This document shows, piece after piece, positions 1 to 6,848 of a DNA stretch of 10,370 bases. This DNA is from Flavobacteriaceae bacterium. Lineage in GTDB: Bacteria; Bacteroidota; Bacteroidia; Flavobacteriales; Flavobacteriaceae. A model generated the notes under the pieces. It was not told the origin of the DNA. It searched no databases and saw nothing but the letters and a program-made list of their open reading frames with translations. The stretch spans positions 1-10,370 of the forward strand of contig JABHBC010000068.1 in assembly GCA_018674025.1 (NCBI GenBank), in the 5' to 3' direction. Position 1 is the first letter of the stretch; each line of letters begins with the position of its first letter. The translations under genes were made by a program, and so were the position numbers.

Positions 1-524
1 CTTTTTGATTCTACAATAAAAAGACGATTGTCATGATCATTAAATTCTATCTGATAGATTATTCCTCGTGGAATGACCAGATAATCTCCATATTTAAATT
101 CAATATTTCCAAGCATTGTTCTAAGCTTCCCAGAGCCTTTGTGGATAAATATCACCTCGTCAGAGTCTGTATTTTTATAAAAGTATTCCGTCAATGATTT
201 TTTTGGAGCAGCAACTATAATTTGACAATCTGAGTTGGTTAAAATGCATTTTCTGCTTTCAAGAAAATCATCACAAGCATCTACTTTAAACCCTTCTAGC
301 TTCAAGGCTTTCATATTTTTGGCTACAGATATTTTTGGAGAAACGTCGTAGGAGTTCAATATTTCTTTAACTTGAGTAGGCCTTTGGGTGTGATACATTA
401 ATGATGACATTCCTTCAAAGCCGATTGTTCCAAATAATTCTTCGTAATAAAAGTTGCCCTCTTTGTCTTTAAATGCAGTATGTCTTTTGAGAGGAATCTC
501 TCCTAATTTATGATATCTAGGCAT
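1..524 (-). CDS. hmgA: Homogentisate 1,2-dioxygenase, N-terminal part (cut by window edge)
   Basis: The frame is open from an ATG at 522-524 to the left edge and gives 174 residues, beginning MPRYHKLGEIPLKRHTAF. The stretches YEELFGTIGFEGMSSLMYH, QRPTQVKEI, DDFLESRKCILTNSDCQI, GSGKLRTMLGNIEFKYGDYL and VIPRGIIYQIEF closely resemble the N-terminal cupin-like domain of flavobacterial homogentisate dioxygenases, which are about 385 residues long. The family opens the ring of homogentisate to maleylacetoacetate in tyrosine and phenylalanine breakdown, as a cytosolic Fe(II) enzyme. The iron-binding His/Glu residues lie in the C-terminal half and are outside the window, so activity cannot be judged. 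The first methionine is the natural start because MPRYHKLG is the usual family N-terminus. No exact TAnnTTTG box was found upstream on this strand. Confidence 0.88.
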   Translation of the reverse strand, partial: MPRYHKLGEIPLKRHTAFKDKEGNFYYEELFGTIGFEGMSSLMYHTQRPTQVKEILNSYDVSPKISVAKNMKALKLEGFKVDACDDFLESRKCILTNSDCQIIVAAPKKSLTEYFYKNTDSDEVIFIHKGSGKLRTMLGNIEFKYGDYLVIPRGIIYQIEFNDHDNRLFIVESK

Positions 525-739
525 ATTAGAATATTAATTAATTAGCATCAATAAAGATAGGTAATTTCAAATTATTGAATACATAATAATTTCATTATTG
601 ATAAATATTACTACTTAAATGTACTTATGCAATAATTTTATGACTATAAATCGATAATTTTTGAGTTTTATGTAATTTCATTTGTTTTTTAAAGAAAAAA
701 GGGTGCTTTGTTTATGCTAGCTAATAATCATCTTTAACG

Positions 740-776
740 TGTTATTAACCAGGGTTGTAAACAATTGTTAATAACA
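740..776. repeat. 10-bp perfect inverted repeat built from two GTTANTAAC sites
   Basis: TGTTATTAAC at 740-749 is the exact reverse complement of GTTAATAACA at 767-776, with a 17-base spacer. Each arm contains GTTANTAAC (741-749 and 767-775), which is itself a dyad, so the element can be read as two copies of one operator-like site 26 bp apart. A further TAAC half-site lies at 735-738. The location upstream of both divergent genes fits a regulator binding site. The arms also loosely resemble degenerate DnaA boxes (TTATTAACA against TTATCCACA). The function is unknown. Confidence 0.5.
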
Positions 777-836
777 GTATTATAAAGAATAATTAAGTAT
801 TTTAAGTGTGAATAATGTAAATTAGTTACTATTAAA

Positions 837-866
837 TTGTGATATTCTTATTTTTTATTATATTTG
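837..866 (+). promoter_or_regulatory. Bacteroidota-type promoter of the barrel gene
   Basis: TTG at 837-839 and TATATTTG at 859-866 match the Bacteroidota -33 (TTG) and -7 (TAnnTTTG) elements, separated by 19 bp, which is within the usual range. Transcription would start near 871-873. That leaves a leader of about 28 nt made almost only of A and T before the ATG at 900, as is usual for genes of this phylum that lack a Shine-Dalgarno site. Confidence 0.8.
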
Positions 867-899
867 TAGCTTAAACTATTAATTTTAAAAATTATTATT

Positions 900-1463
900 A
901 TGAAAAATTTATTACTTTTTATTACATTATTGTTTATTTCAGTTCCAGCTATTCAAGCTCAAGACGAAGCTACATATGGCTACGAACAAGGAGATTGGGT
1001 TCTAGGTGGTGGAGTATCATTTGGATCAATGGACATGAGTGGTGTTGAAACTAAAACATCTTCATTCGCTCCTCAAGCTGCTTATTTTATCTCTGAAAAC
1101 TCCGCTATTGGAGCTTCTTTAGGATTGATGAGCATGGATGTAGATGGGACCAAAGTATCTAATACTGATTTTGGTTTAGCTTACTACAATTATTTCATGG
1201 ATCTTGGTGAAAAAACCAAAGTTTGGTGGGCCGTTGGATTTGGTTCAACAAGCGGAGATGATTTTGCTGATGCACAAACTAGAATTGGATCTGGTATTGG
1301 TATGAACTACTTTATGAATGAAAAAATAGTAGTTAATTTCCAATTAGCTAACATCTTTTCTTATGTAAAACAAGGAGATGATTCTTCTATGAGTTTTGGA
1401 TGGGAAGGAGAAATTGCTAACATGAGTGCTACACCAACGTTATCAATTTTCTTTAAACTATAA
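900..1463 (+). CDS. Small outer-membrane beta-barrel protein
   Basis: The 187-residue protein starts with a clear Sec signal peptide (MKNLLLFITLLFISVPAIQA, cleavage likely after A20). The mature part of about 167 residues alternates hydrophobic and polar residues with many glycines and aromatics, as in transmembrane beta-strands: WVLGGGVSFGSM (33-44), the segment around AYFISENSAIGASLGL, FGLAYYNYFMDLG, VWWAVGFGS, GSGIGMNYFMNEKIVVNFQLA, and a last strand TPTLSIFFKL ending in hydrophobic residues at the C-terminus. This pattern fits the Bacteroidota outer-membrane beta-barrel domain families, probably with eight strands. The ligand or cargo is unknown; such proteins are often structural or porin-like. 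It is a single-gene unit with its own promoter and terminator, and the strong promoter suggests good expression. Confidence 0.8.
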   Translation: MKNLLLFITLLFISVPAIQAQDEATYGYEQGDWVLGGGVSFGSMDMSGVETKTSSFAPQAAYFISENSAIGASLGLMSMDVDGTKVSNTDFGLAYYNYFMDLGEKTKVWWAVGFGSTSGDDFADAQTRIGSGIGMNYFMNEKIVVNFQLANIFSYVKQGDDSSMSFGWEGEIANMSATPTLSIFFKL

Positions 1464-1505
1464 CAACATAAAAATTCCCCTAAATTATTTTAGGTTGATA
1501 TAAAC

Positions 1506-1537
1506 AAAAAAGCCATCTATTTAGATGGCTTTTTTTT
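1506..1537. terminator. Bidirectional intrinsic terminator
   Basis: GCCATCTA (1512-1519) pairs with TAGATGGC (1522-1529). The stem is flanked by A6 (1506-1511) and T8 (1530-1537), so it acts as a hairpin with a U-run on both strands. It lies between two convergent genes, 42 nt after the barrel gene and about 17-25 nt after the SemiSWEET gene, and can end both transcripts. A weaker hairpin without a U-run (CCTAAA/TTTAGG, 1479-1494) lies just before it. Confidence 0.9.
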
Positions 1538-1553
1538 ATATTATAAATTGAAT

Positions 1554-1844
1554 TTAAGCTTTGGGGTCTACCCCATATTTATTTTCTCCTTTATTTCCAT
1601 AGAATATTTTAAAAACAAGCACAAATAAAACTAGCAGTCCAGAAACAATGTTTGCAACAATAATAGCGAAACTATTTATTAGTATTCCATAGGCTAACCA
1701 AAAGCAAGTCCCAATCATCATTGCAATATACATTGTAGTAGAAATGTCTTTAGTTTGCTTTGTATTCCAAATCTTTACCACCTGTGGAAAAAAAGATGAG
1801 GTAGTAAATACAGCTGCAATTAAGCCAATAATCTCAATATTCAT
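1554..1844 (-). CDS. SemiSWEET-type sugar transporter
   Basis: This 96-residue protein has three predicted transmembrane helices (about 4-24, 37-57 and 60-82), the size and topology of bacterial SemiSWEETs (MtN3/PQ-loop family). These work as homodimers that let sugars such as glucose or sucrose diffuse across the inner membrane. The PQ motif is present (F19-P20-Q21). W49 and N65 sit 16 residues apart, as do the pocket residues W48 and N64 known from the Leptospira SemiSWEET, so the sugar pocket appears intact. The segment NTKQTKDIST after helix 1 is also typical. The C-terminal tail (84-96) is polar. The start codon overlaps the stop of the upstream peptidase gene by one base (TAATG), so translation is probably coupled. 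The substrate cannot be read from the sequence. Confidence 0.9.
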   Translation of the reverse strand: MNIEIIGLIAAVFTTSSFFPQVVKIWNTKQTKDISTTMYIAMMIGTCFWLAYGILINSFAIIVANIVSGLLVLFVLVFKIFYGNKGENKYGVDPKA

Positions 1845-3961
1845 TACTCTCCAATTACTGGAAATCCACGATCCCTCATTAGAGCCTCTATTTTAGCATC
1901 TCTTCCTCTAAATAGTCTGTATGCTTCTGCAGGGTCGATTGAATTTCTAGGTGAAAACAAATAATCTACTAATTTTTTAGCGACATCTTTATCATAAAAA
2001 CCTCCTGGTGCTTCTGCAAATGCCTCTGAAGCATCAGCAGTTAAGACATCGGCCCACATATATCCGTAATAAGCTGTTGCATATCCTTCACCAGAAAAGA
2101 CATGTCCAAAGTGTGGTGTCCTGTGCCTCATGGGTAATTCAGAAGGCATCTTTAGATCAGCCAAAGTTTCTCTTTCAAATTTATCTACATCTATATTTTT
2201 TGGATCTGCTAAATGAAATTTCATATCCATAATAGCTGAAGCCAAGTATTCAGTTGTGCCAAAACCTTGATTAAATGTCGAAGCTTTTTTAATTTTATTC
2301 ACTAGCTCTTTTGGCATCGGTTCACCAGTATCATTATGTACTAAAAATTGATTTATAACTCTATCGGTTGAAAGCCACCTTTCTAATAATTGTGATTGAA
2401 ATTCAGTGTAATCTCTAACACCACCATTTAATGTTGGGTATTTAACGTTTGATGAAAAGAAGTGCAACGCATGACCAAATTCGTGAAAGAATGTTGTTGC
2501 ATCATCCCAAGAAACTAGCAATGCTTCACCAGGTGCAGGTTTAACAAAATTTGAATTATTTGACGCTAATACATTAGTCTTGCCATCTAATGTAGTGTGA
2601 CTTCTGTAAGTTGTAGCCCAAGCCCCAGATCTTTTGCCTTGTCTTGCGTATGGATCTAAGTACCATAAACCTATATGTTCATCTGATTTTTTATCCTTAA
2701 CCTCCCAAACGTTTACATCCTCATGAAAAACAGGAACCCTTCCTTTTTCAAGTGCTATGAATTTAAAGTTAAATAATTCACCAGCAACGTAAAACATTGC
2801 TTCAGTCAATTTATCTAACTGTAGGTATTGTTTAACTTCATCAGAGTCTAAATCGTATTTTATTTTTCTAACTTTTTCAGAGTAAAATCTGTAGTCCCAA
2901 GGCTCTATGGTTATTTTGACACTACTAGTTTCATCTGCAACTTTTTGCATATCAGCTACCTCCTCATCAACTCTAGCGATTGCTGCTGGCCATACAGCTT
3001 CCATTAATGACATAGCATTTTCAGGAGTTTTAGCCATTCTATCTTGAAGTCTCCACTGAGCATAATTATCGTGACCCAATAGACCAACCCTTTCTTTTCT
3101 TAGCTTTAATATCTCTGCAATAATTTTATTATTGTCAAATTCATCACCGTTATCCCCTCTTGAATAATAGTTTTTCCATACTACTTCCCTAATTTCTCTA
3201 TTTGTAGAGTAGGTCAAAAAAGGATCCATAGATGATCTTGTATTTGTAATTGCATATTTATTTTCAAATCCTTTATCTTTTGCAATATTATTTGCTGATT
3301 TAATAAATCCCTCCGAAAGACCGTCTAATTGAGATTTATCTAAATAGGTTACATAATTTTCTTCATCGTGTAAAACATTGTTAGAAAAATCATTGTATAA
3401 TTTAGATAGTTCTAAATTAATATCTGCGTATCTCTGTTTTTTATCTGCATCTAACGCTGCACCACTCATTGCAAAACTTTTGTATGTTAAATCTAGTACT
3501 CTTTGTTTGTCATTTTCTAGAGGGGTAGTTAACGAAGCCTCATATATAGAGCTTATTCTTTTAAATAGTTTTTCATTTTGACTTATTAATGAAGAGTACT
3601 CTGAAAGTTTGGGAGCAAGTTCTCCCTGAATCTTTCTAAATTCTGGGCTTGACATATTGCTCGATAAAATTCCATAATAGGAATAAACATCGTTTAAAAG
3701 TTTACCAGACCTTTCCATTTCTTCAATTGTATTTTCAAAAGTTGGAGTATCTAAATTATTGGCAATCTTATCAATATCTTTAAGACTCAACTCCATCCCA
3801 GCAAGCATTGCTTCTTTGACTTGTTCTGGATTCATTTTATCAAAAGCAGGGACACCTCCAAATTCAGCTGATTTGTCAGACCACTGATTCATCATAGGGT
3901 TAGAATTATTACAGTTAACTAAAAATAAAGAGGTAATTATAATTATAAAGAAATTTTTCAT
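1844..3961 (-). CDS. M3 family zinc metallopeptidase (peptidyl-dipeptidase Dcp-like), lipoprotein
   Basis: The 705-residue protein has the length and domain layout of the Dcp/oligopeptidase A group. The zinc site is complete: H493-E494-F-G-H497 followed by the ligand E520 in RDYTEFQSQ (the family usually has EFPSQ). The C-terminal substrate-binding region is conserved around 611-640 (HRTPHFGH, GEGYATAYYGYMWADVL). The family cleaves short peptides, in Dcp as C-terminal dipeptides. The N-terminus MKNFFIIIITSLFLVNC shows a lipoprotein signal with the lipidated cysteine at C17. The enzyme is therefore expected on a membrane facing the periplasm or the outside, which differs from the cytosolic E. 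coli enzymes. The catalytic domain begins around residue 30. It is the first gene of a two-gene unit with the SemiSWEET gene. The start is fixed by the signal peptide. Confidence 0.92.
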   Translation of the reverse strand: MKNFFIIIITSLFLVNCNNSNPMMNQWSDKSAEFGGVPAFDKMNPEQVKEAMLAGMELSLKDIDKIANNLDTPTFENTIEEMERSGKLLNDVYSYYGILSSNMSSPEFRKIQGELAPKLSEYSSLISQNEKLFKRISSIYEASLTTPLENDKQRVLDLTYKSFAMSGAALDADKKQRYADINLELSKLYNDFSNNVLHDEENYVTYLDKSQLDGLSEGFIKSANNIAKDKGFENKYAITNTRSSMDPFLTYSTNREIREVVWKNYYSRGDNGDEFDNNKIIAEILKLRKERVGLLGHDNYAQWRLQDRMAKTPENAMSLMEAVWPAAIARVDEEVADMQKVADETSSVKITIEPWDYRFYSEKVRKIKYDLDSDEVKQYLQLDKLTEAMFYVAGELFNFKFIALEKGRVPVFHEDVNVWEVKDKKSDEHIGLWYLDPYARQGKRSGAWATTYRSHTTLDGKTNVLASNNSNFVKPAPGEALLVSWDDATTFFHEFGHALHFFSSNVKYPTLNGGVRDYTEFQSQLLERWLSTDRVINQFLVHNDTGEPMPKELVNKIKKASTFNQGFGTTEYLASAIMDMKFHLADPKNIDVDKFERETLADLKMPSELPMRHRTPHFGHVFSGEGYATAYYGYMWADVLTADASEAFAEAPGGFYDKDVAKKLVDYLFSPRNSIDPAEAYRLFRGRDAKIEALMRDRGFPVIGE

Positions 3962-4029
3962 GTCAAGTGTTTATAGGGGATTAATTTTTTTGTTAAAGAT
4001 AACGCAAATAATTATTAGTTATTATTATT

Positions 4030-4131
4030 TTACATCAACATAAAATGATTTTCGATTGTGCCGTTTTCTTTTTCAGAATCATTACATGACATCATTAAAC
4101 AGCAAATAGTTAGGAGAAATATGTTTTTCAT
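4030..4131 (-). CDS. Possible 33-residue lipoprotein
   Basis: An ATG at 4129-4131 opens a 33-codon frame ending with TAA at 4030-4032. The product begins MKNIFLLTICCLMMSCNDSE and has the charged start, hydrophobic core and Cys16 of a lipoprotein signal, followed by an acidic and polar stretch (NDSEKEN). Only about 17 residues would remain after processing. Such a signal rarely appears by chance in non-coding DNA. It could be a real tiny lipoprotein, or the leftover 5' end of a degraded lipoprotein gene. It runs in the same direction as the M3 peptidase gene, 68 bp upstream, and its start overlaps the promoter region of the divergent DUF4920 gene. No homologue is recognised. Confidence 0.45.
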   Translation of the reverse strand: MKNIFLLTICCLMMSCNDSEKENGTIENHFMLM

Positions 4132-4146
4132 AAAATTTAGTTTAAT

Positions 4147-4154
4147 TATATTTG
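4147..4154 (+). promoter_or_regulatory. -7 promoter box of the DUF4920 lipoprotein gene
   Basis: TATATTTG is a perfect TAnnTTTG element and is identical to the box of the barrel gene. The -33 region at the same spacing is T-rich (TTTTT at 4124-4128) but lacks an exact TTG. Transcription would start near 4160, about 16 nt before the ATG at 4176. The TTG at 4152, a formal alternative start codon, lies inside this box and would be upstream of the transcript, which favours the ATG. Confidence 0.6.
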
Positions 4155-4175
4155 AAACTAAAAATAATTTTTCAG

Positions 4176-4631
4176 ATGAATAAATTGATAATAGCTATAT
4201 TTTTTCTTTCACTTTTATCCTGTAATGAAAGTCAACCAAAAGAACTAAACTTTTACGGTGAAAAAATCACATCAAATAATATTAGTGACTTTGTAAAGGT
4301 TAAAAATTTAACTGAAAGTCAAGCTGAAGTTGAAACTAAAATAGAAGGAACTATTTTGTCAACATGTCCAAAAAAAGGATGTTGGATGAATGTGAGAGTA
4401 GACCAGGACACGATTTTGGTTAGATTTAAAGATTACGGATTTTTTGTGCCAAAACAAGGGCAAGAAAACAATAGAGTTGTCATGCAAGGAATAGCAAAGA
4501 AAGACACAATTAGCGTTGATTTACTTAGACATTATGCAGAAGATGCAAATAAATCAATTCAAGAAATTGAAAAAATAACTCAGCCAGAATATAAGATATC
4601 ATTCTTAGCTAATGGAGTTATTATAAATTGA
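4176..4631 (+). CDS. DUF4920-type lipoprotein
   Basis: The protein is 151 residues from the ATG at 4176. It opens with MNKLIIAIFFLSLLSC, a good lipoprotein signal with lipobox LLSC and Cys16. The remainder resembles the DUF4920 family of Bacteroidota: FYGEKI near 26-31, the signature CPKKGCWM with C64 and C69, and VRFKDYGFFVPK at 82-93. The function of the family is unknown. The paired cysteines with nearby basic and aromatic residues could bind a metal or form a disulphide, but that is a guess. An in-frame TTG at 4152 would add eight residues, but it lies in the promoter box and would push the signal peptide inside, so the ATG is preferred. The gene is convergent with the GH3 operon, 17 bp away, with no clear terminator between them. 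Confidence 0.85.
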   Translation: MNKLIIAIFFLSLLSCNESQPKELNFYGEKITSNNISDFVKVKNLTESQAEVETKIEGTILSTCPKKGCWMNVRVDQDTILVRFKDYGFFVPKQGQENNRVVMQGIAKKDTISVDLLRHYAEDANKSIQEIEKITQPEYKISFLANGVIIN

Positions 4632-4648
4632 TTTCTATCAAGAATTGT

Positions 4649-6847
4649 TTATATAATGTTAATTTTTAATTCTTTTATAATATGGTCAGAGGCATTGCCT
4701 ACATAGACAGTATATTCCCCTTTTTCAATACTCCAATTAGATGTCTTTTCATCATAAAAGGCAAGTTTATTTACACCAATTTTAATTTCAATTTTTTTAG
4801 ATTCGCCCTCTAATACAGATATTTTTTTAAACCCTTTTAACTCTTTTAAAGCTCTCTTTACTTTTGAATTCTTTTTTCCTATATAAACTTGAACAACTTC
4901 AGACCCTTCTATAGTTCCAGTATTTTTTATTACACAACTTATTTTAATTGAATCTGTTGCTGAGTAAGATTTTTTATCTGAATTTATTTTAGACAAATCA
5001 AAAGAAGTATATGAAAGTCCATGTCCAAAAGCAAAATTAGGCTTTATCTTTTTTGTATCATGCCAGCGATAACCTACTAAAATATCTTCCTTATAAAATT
5101 GAGTTTCACCGTTTCCTGGATAGGATAATTCCCCATAATAATGGGCTCCATTATCCATTAATTTTTTTGGAAAGGTAAATGGAAGTTTTCCTGAGGGGTT
5201 AACATGTCCACTTAAGACTGAAGCGATGGCATTACCAGCTTCACTTCCAAGATACCAAGATTGCATAACTGTTTTTACATTTGCTAACCACGGCATACTT
5301 ATCGCATTTCCACTAATTAAAATAACTGCTATATTTTTGTTAACCCTAGAAATTGAATCTATTAAATCGTCTTGATTATATGGTAGATTATATTGCTGTC
5401 TGTCCGAACCTTCAGAGTCTTGAGAAGAGTTTTTGTTTAAACCTCCGATAAAAAAAACAATATCAGATTCTTTTGCAATGGACAATGCCTCGTTATTGAG
5501 TCTCTTGTTTTCAAATTCATTTCCATTAGAGTTATAGCCAGTTGAAAATTTGAAATTTGCATTTTTAAAATGTTTTTTTAATCCTTCAATAGGAGAAATT
5601 TCATAAGCTACTTTTAATTCTGAAGATCCGCCACCAACAGTCATCGATTTTTCAGCATTTTCACCTATAATGGCTATGTTTAGTTTTTTGTAAATATCTA
5701 TTGGCAAAAGATTGTCTTCATTTTTTAATAAAACGATTCCCTCAGTTGCAACTTTATAAGCTGTGTTTGAATGCGCTTTATTATTGATACTGCCTAATGG
5801 ACGATTTTTATTTAGTGTTGTTCTATACATTAATCGAAGAATTCTTTTCACTTTATCATTTAAAAGATCTTCTTTTACCTCACCAGCATTTATTTTTTCT
5901 AAAAAACTTAGCCCTAAGAAATTATTATTGTAGGGATATCTTTTGGAAATATTTTTATTTGATGGAGTTCCCATTTCAATATCTAATCCATTATGTATCG
6001 CTTGATTAGTATCATGTGTGCCTGCCCAATCTGAAACTACAACTCCATCAAAAGCCCAATTATTTTTTAAAATATCATTTAATAGAATTTGATTATGACA
6101 ACAATGCTCCCCTCTAAATTTATTGTAAGCACCCATTATTGACCAAGATTGACCTTCAATTATCGCAGCCTTGAAGGCTGGCAAATAAATCTCATGTAAA
6201 GCTCTGTCGCTCACTTCAACATTAATATGCCCTCTCCATTGTTCTTGATTGTTTAAAGCGTAATGTTTTACACAAGCTGCAACTCCATTTTGCTGAACCC
6301 CATGAATATATGGTACCACCATCTCTGAGGCCAGGAAAGGGTCTTCTCCTAAATATTCAAAATTTCTGCCATTTAGTGGAGTTCTATAAATGTTAACTCC
6401 AGGACCAAGTAGAACATCCTTTTTTCTATACCTAGCCTCTTCACCTAAACTCACTCCGTATTCATTGGATAAATCGGGATTAAAAGTTGCAGCTAAGCAT
6501 GTTAAAGCTGGAAAAGCAGTTACATAATCGTTGGTCCAATTTGCATAGTCCCAATTATCCCAATTCATTTCTGGTCGAATTCCGTGAGGACCGTCAGACA
6601 TCCATAACTCAGGAATTCCAAGTCTCGGCACACCTGGTGAACTAAATTTGGATTGAGCATGGCACATTGCAATTTTTTCTTCCAAAGTTAAGATTGAAAT
6701 TATGCTATCAATTTTAATGTTTAGTAATACCTCGTTTTTATTGACATCTTGACTATGTGCTTTAGTCTGATTTGAAAGTATTGCTATTAAAATGAAGGAA
6801 ATTAATAATACTTGATTTTGTACATATTTTATAAATAGAGTTCTCAT
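4649..6847 (-). CDS. Family GH3 glycoside hydrolase, beta-glucosidase type
   Basis: The product is 732 residues from the ATG at 6847. A Sec signal peptide (hydrophobic core VLLISFILIAIL, end near residue 33) is followed by a GH3 N-terminal barrel with SDGPHG (84-89), K194-H195 in VKHYALNNQE, and the nucleophile D273 in VVVSDWAGT. The C-terminal sandwich carries the likely acid/base E479 in DSEGSDRQQYNLP, the layout of beta-glucosidases. FGHGLSYTSF (607-616) leads into a fibronectin-III-like domain to the end. No PA14 insert is seen. The family removes terminal beta-linked sugars, often glucose; the exact substrate is not readable. An in-frame ATG at 6859 would overlap the upstream gene by 11 bases and lengthen the signal n-region. 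The ATG at 6847 sits 1 nt after the upstream stop and is preferred. It is the third gene of the operon. Confidence 0.92.
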   Translation of the reverse strand: MRTLFIKYVQNQVLLISFILIAILSNQTKAHSQDVNKNEVLLNIKIDSIISILTLEEKIAMCHAQSKFSSPGVPRLGIPELWMSDGPHGIRPEMNWDNWDYANWTNDYVTAFPALTCLAATFNPDLSNEYGVSLGEEARYRKKDVLLGPGVNIYRTPLNGRNFEYLGEDPFLASEMVVPYIHGVQQNGVAACVKHYALNNQEQWRGHINVEVSDRALHEIYLPAFKAAIIEGQSWSIMGAYNKFRGEHCCHNQILLNDILKNNWAFDGVVVSDWAGTHDTNQAIHNGLDIEMGTPSNKNISKRYPYNNNFLGLSFLEKINAGEVKEDLLNDKVKRILRLMYRTTLNKNRPLGSINNKAHSNTAYKVATEGIVLLKNEDNLLPIDIYKKLNIAIIGENAEKSMTVGGGSSELKVAYEISPIEGLKKHFKNANFKFSTGYNSNGNEFENKRLNNEALSIAKESDIVFFIGGLNKNSSQDSEGSDRQQYNLPYNQDDLIDSISRVNKNIAVILISGNAISMPWLANVKTVMQSWYLGSEAGNAIASVLSGHVNPSGKLPFTFPKKLMDNGAHYYGELSYPGNGETQFYKEDILVGYRWHDTKKIKPNFAFGHGLSYTSFDLSKINSDKKSYSATDSIKISCVIKNTGTIEGSEVVQVYIGKKNSKVKRALKELKGFKKISVLEGESKKIEIKIGVNKLAFYDEKTSNWSIEKGEYTVYVGNASDHIIKELKINII

Positions 6848-6848
6848 T

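Larger units (their letters stand above)
525..899. other. AT-rich intergenic region between divergent genes
   Basis: This 375-base gap separates hmgA (leftward) from the barrel gene (rightward). It is very AT-rich and has no credible reading frame. It contains the rightward promoter at 837-866 and a symmetric pair of GTTANTAAC sites at 740-776. Nothing else recognisable, such as a riboswitch, tRNA or known origin signature, was seen. Confidence 0.7.

Noticed and set aside
2008..2232. Plus-strand frame antisense to the M3 peptidase gene, and similar antisense frames at 3378-3581, 5797-6009 and 8759-8965
   Set aside because: They lie wholly inside well-supported genes on the other strand, show no domain, signal peptide or promoter, and look like chance open frames.
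4005..4038. Possible minus-strand promoter for the M3 gene (TTG, 23-bp spacer, ATTATTTG)
   Set aside because: The -7 box does not match TAnnTTTG at its first two bases and the spacer is at the long limit; too weak to call in AT-rich DNA.
4121..4183. A 20-codon plus-strand frame (MFFIKFSLIIFETKNNFSDE) preceded by AGGAG
   Set aside because: It runs through the promoter box and start of the DUF4920 gene in another frame, has no family resemblance, and Shine-Dalgarno-like sites carry little weight in this phylum.
4628..4674. Hairpins between the convergent DUF4920 and GH3 genes (TTGAT/ATCAA; AAGAATT/AATTCTT)
   Set aside because: The stems are short and AT-rich, one has a 21-base loop, and there is no clear U-run; not a convincing terminator.
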